Source: an uncultured Lachnospiraceae bacterium (GTDB lineage Bacteria; Bacillota; Clostridia; Lachnospirales; Lachnospiraceae). From it: a DNA stretch of 64,000 nucleotides. The position numbers and the translations under genes were made by a program. Position 1 is the stretch's first letter, and every line of letters starts with the position of its first letter. Below are positions 63,164 to 64,000 of the stretch, piece by piece. The notes under the pieces are model-generated. The model was not told where the DNA came from. It was given only the letters and a program-made list of their open reading frames with translations, and searched no databases. The stretch spans positions 6,136-70,135 of the forward strand of contig CAJUTC010000014.1 in the NCBI GenBank assembly GCA_910589195.1, given 5' to 3'.

Positions 63164-63174
63164 CTGCCGCCCTT

Positions 63175-63900
63175 CTATTTACAAAACTCATAAATCCCTA
63201 TCCCGATTGCCAGCGACAAATTCAGCGAATCAATAGAACGTGTATGTGGTATCACCACACTCTTTCCTACACGCAAAAAGCTTTCGTCCAAACCGCTTGC
63301 CTCGTTTCCGAAAATCAGTGAATACGGTTTGTCCGCAGAATGTTCAAAGGATCCCAGCCGGTACTTTCCATTCAGCATAAAAGAATACTTCTCTCTTTGG
63401 CTTCCATATTCCTGGTCATACCGGCCAAAGCATGGAAAATATTCAAAATTCATTTGAAAAATGGCTCCCATGGACGCCCTGACCACTTTTGGATGGAAAA
63501 TATCAACCGCCGGTTCGATGATGGCAAGATTCGTAATCCCAAAACCAATGCAGCTTCTGATAATCGTTCCCAGATTACCCATATCGCCCGGATTCACCAG
63601 AACCACATGGTTTTTCTGGTAATCCAAACTACAGTCATATTTCCTGAATACGCCTACGACAATGCAGTTGTCTTTGTCACGTATCTTTTCAATACATCTG
63701 TCGTTTTCTACTACCTTCACATTCGCCTTTTCGCATTCCTGCGCAAGCTTATTGCGGATTTTTGCTTTCGCATCTGAATGTACCAGAACCCGTTCAACCG
63801 CTTCCGGCTTGCTCTGCAGCAATTCAAAGGTCGGAAAAGAACCAAGGCTGTATGAATAACTCTCTTTTTTGCTATACCTTTTTATCTCTTTCACTTCCAT
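63175..63900 (-). CDS. TrmH/SpoU-family RNA methyltransferase
   Basis: About 241 residues with a short substrate-binding N-domain (VLVHSDAKAKIRNKLAQECEKANV) and a SPOUT knot domain: LVNPGDMGNLGTIIRSCIGFG (motif 1), LIFGNEASGL (motif 2) and IPHTRSIDSLNLSLAIGIGIYEF (motif 3), which bind S-adenosylmethionine. It methylates a ribose in rRNA or tRNA; the site is unknown. ATG 63900 is chosen because GGGAG lies 8 bases upstream, and that site is in the 3' arm of a perfect hairpin. Confidence 0.9.
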   Translation of the reverse strand: MEVKEIKRYSKKESYSYSLGSFPTFELLQSKPEAVERVLVHSDAKAKIRNKLAQECEKANVKVVENDRCIEKIRDKDNCIVVGVFRKYDCSLDYQKNHVVLVNPGDMGNLGTIIRSCIGFGITNLAIIEPAVDIFHPKVVRASMGAIFQMNFEYFPCFGRYDQEYGSQREKYSFMLNGKYRLGSFEHSADKPYSLIFGNEASGLDESFLRVGKSVVIPHTRSIDSLNLSLAIGIGIYEFCK

Positions 63901-63907
63901 TTTGCAT

Positions 63908-63940
63908 TCTCCCGGAATTGGCTGTATCAATTCCGGGAGA
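63908..63940 (-). promoter_or_regulatory. hairpin sequestering the TrmH-like ribosome site
   Basis: TCTCCCGGAATT (63908-63919) pairs perfectly with AATTCCGGGAGA (63929-63940); the 3' arm on the reverse strand holds GGGAGA, the ribosome site. It may also be the terminator of the upstream gene. Confidence 0.6.
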
Positions 63941-63951
63941 TTCTTTCTGCT

Positions 63952-64000
63952 TTACTTTTTCTGATAGATTATTTTTTTGATCGTACTGCCGGATAATCCG
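63952..64000 (-). CDS. possible C-terminal end of an upstream gene
   Basis: The reverse strand reads GLSGSTIKKIIYQKK and a TAA stop at 63954-63952, just before the hairpin. Only 15 residues are visible, so no identity can be given. Confidence 0.3.
   Translation of the reverse strand, partial: GLSGSTIKKIIYQKK

Overview
The window looks like chromosomal DNA of a motile, spore-forming anaerobe of the Clostridia, most likely Lachnospiraceae. Pointers are strong AGGAGG ribosome sites, moderate GC, a two-subunit iron-sulfur L-serine dehydratase, a SpoVB-type flippase, a PurF paralogue starting MGGFFGV, a DUF5688 protein, EFR1-type ferredoxin and a sigma-D flagellin promoter. No phage, CRISPR array or insertion sequence was seen.

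Layout. 1-3.5 kb: branched-chain amino acid genes (leuC end, LysR regulator, ilvC, ilvN) with a shared LysR-type site. 3.6-8.7 kb: lipoprotein, HAD phosphatase, and a chemoreceptor behind a structured leader. 8.8-13.8 kb: glycolytic cluster gap-pgk-tpiA-gpmI. 14-22 kb: Na/Pi transporter, sdaAB-sdaAA, wall amidase, PurF-like protein without its catalytic cysteine, malQ. 22.3-29.9 kb: tRNA-Ser, a flagellin carrying a metalloprotease (flagellinolysin type), a zinc-ribbon partner, an SGNH lipoprotein, a sigma-like/SipW/TasA-like surface-fibre module with LexA-like sites, and an unknown coiled-coil protein behind a second sigma-D-like -10. 30-37.4 kb: EFR1 ferredoxin with divergent Rrf2 regulator and twin operators, D-cysteine desulfhydrase, Amidase_3 lipoprotein, nifS-nifU-mnmA. 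37.7-42 kb: divergent cis-prenyltransferase, serine recombinase, decayed pseudogene, SpoVB-like flippase. 42-47.5 kb: alpha-galactoside locus with intact GH36 enzyme and permeases but a truncated binding protein and truncated AraC regulator. 47.5-57.4 kb: MATE pump behind an attenuator-like leader, metA, ligA, rluF, queA, tRNA-Arg and small unknowns. 57.4-64 kb: split ThrE exporter, feoAB with Fur-like box, 5'-truncated uvrB and a TrmH methyltransferase whose ribosome site is in a hairpin.

The most interesting items are the protease-bearing flagellin, the MATE and chemoreceptor leader RNAs, paired operators for the LysR and Rrf2 regulators, the LexA-like box at the SipW/TasA module, and several signs of gene decay (alpha-galactoside binding protein and regulator, the 39.4-40.4 kb pseudogene, the uvrB 5' end). 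All functional calls rest on reading the sequence; no database search was run.
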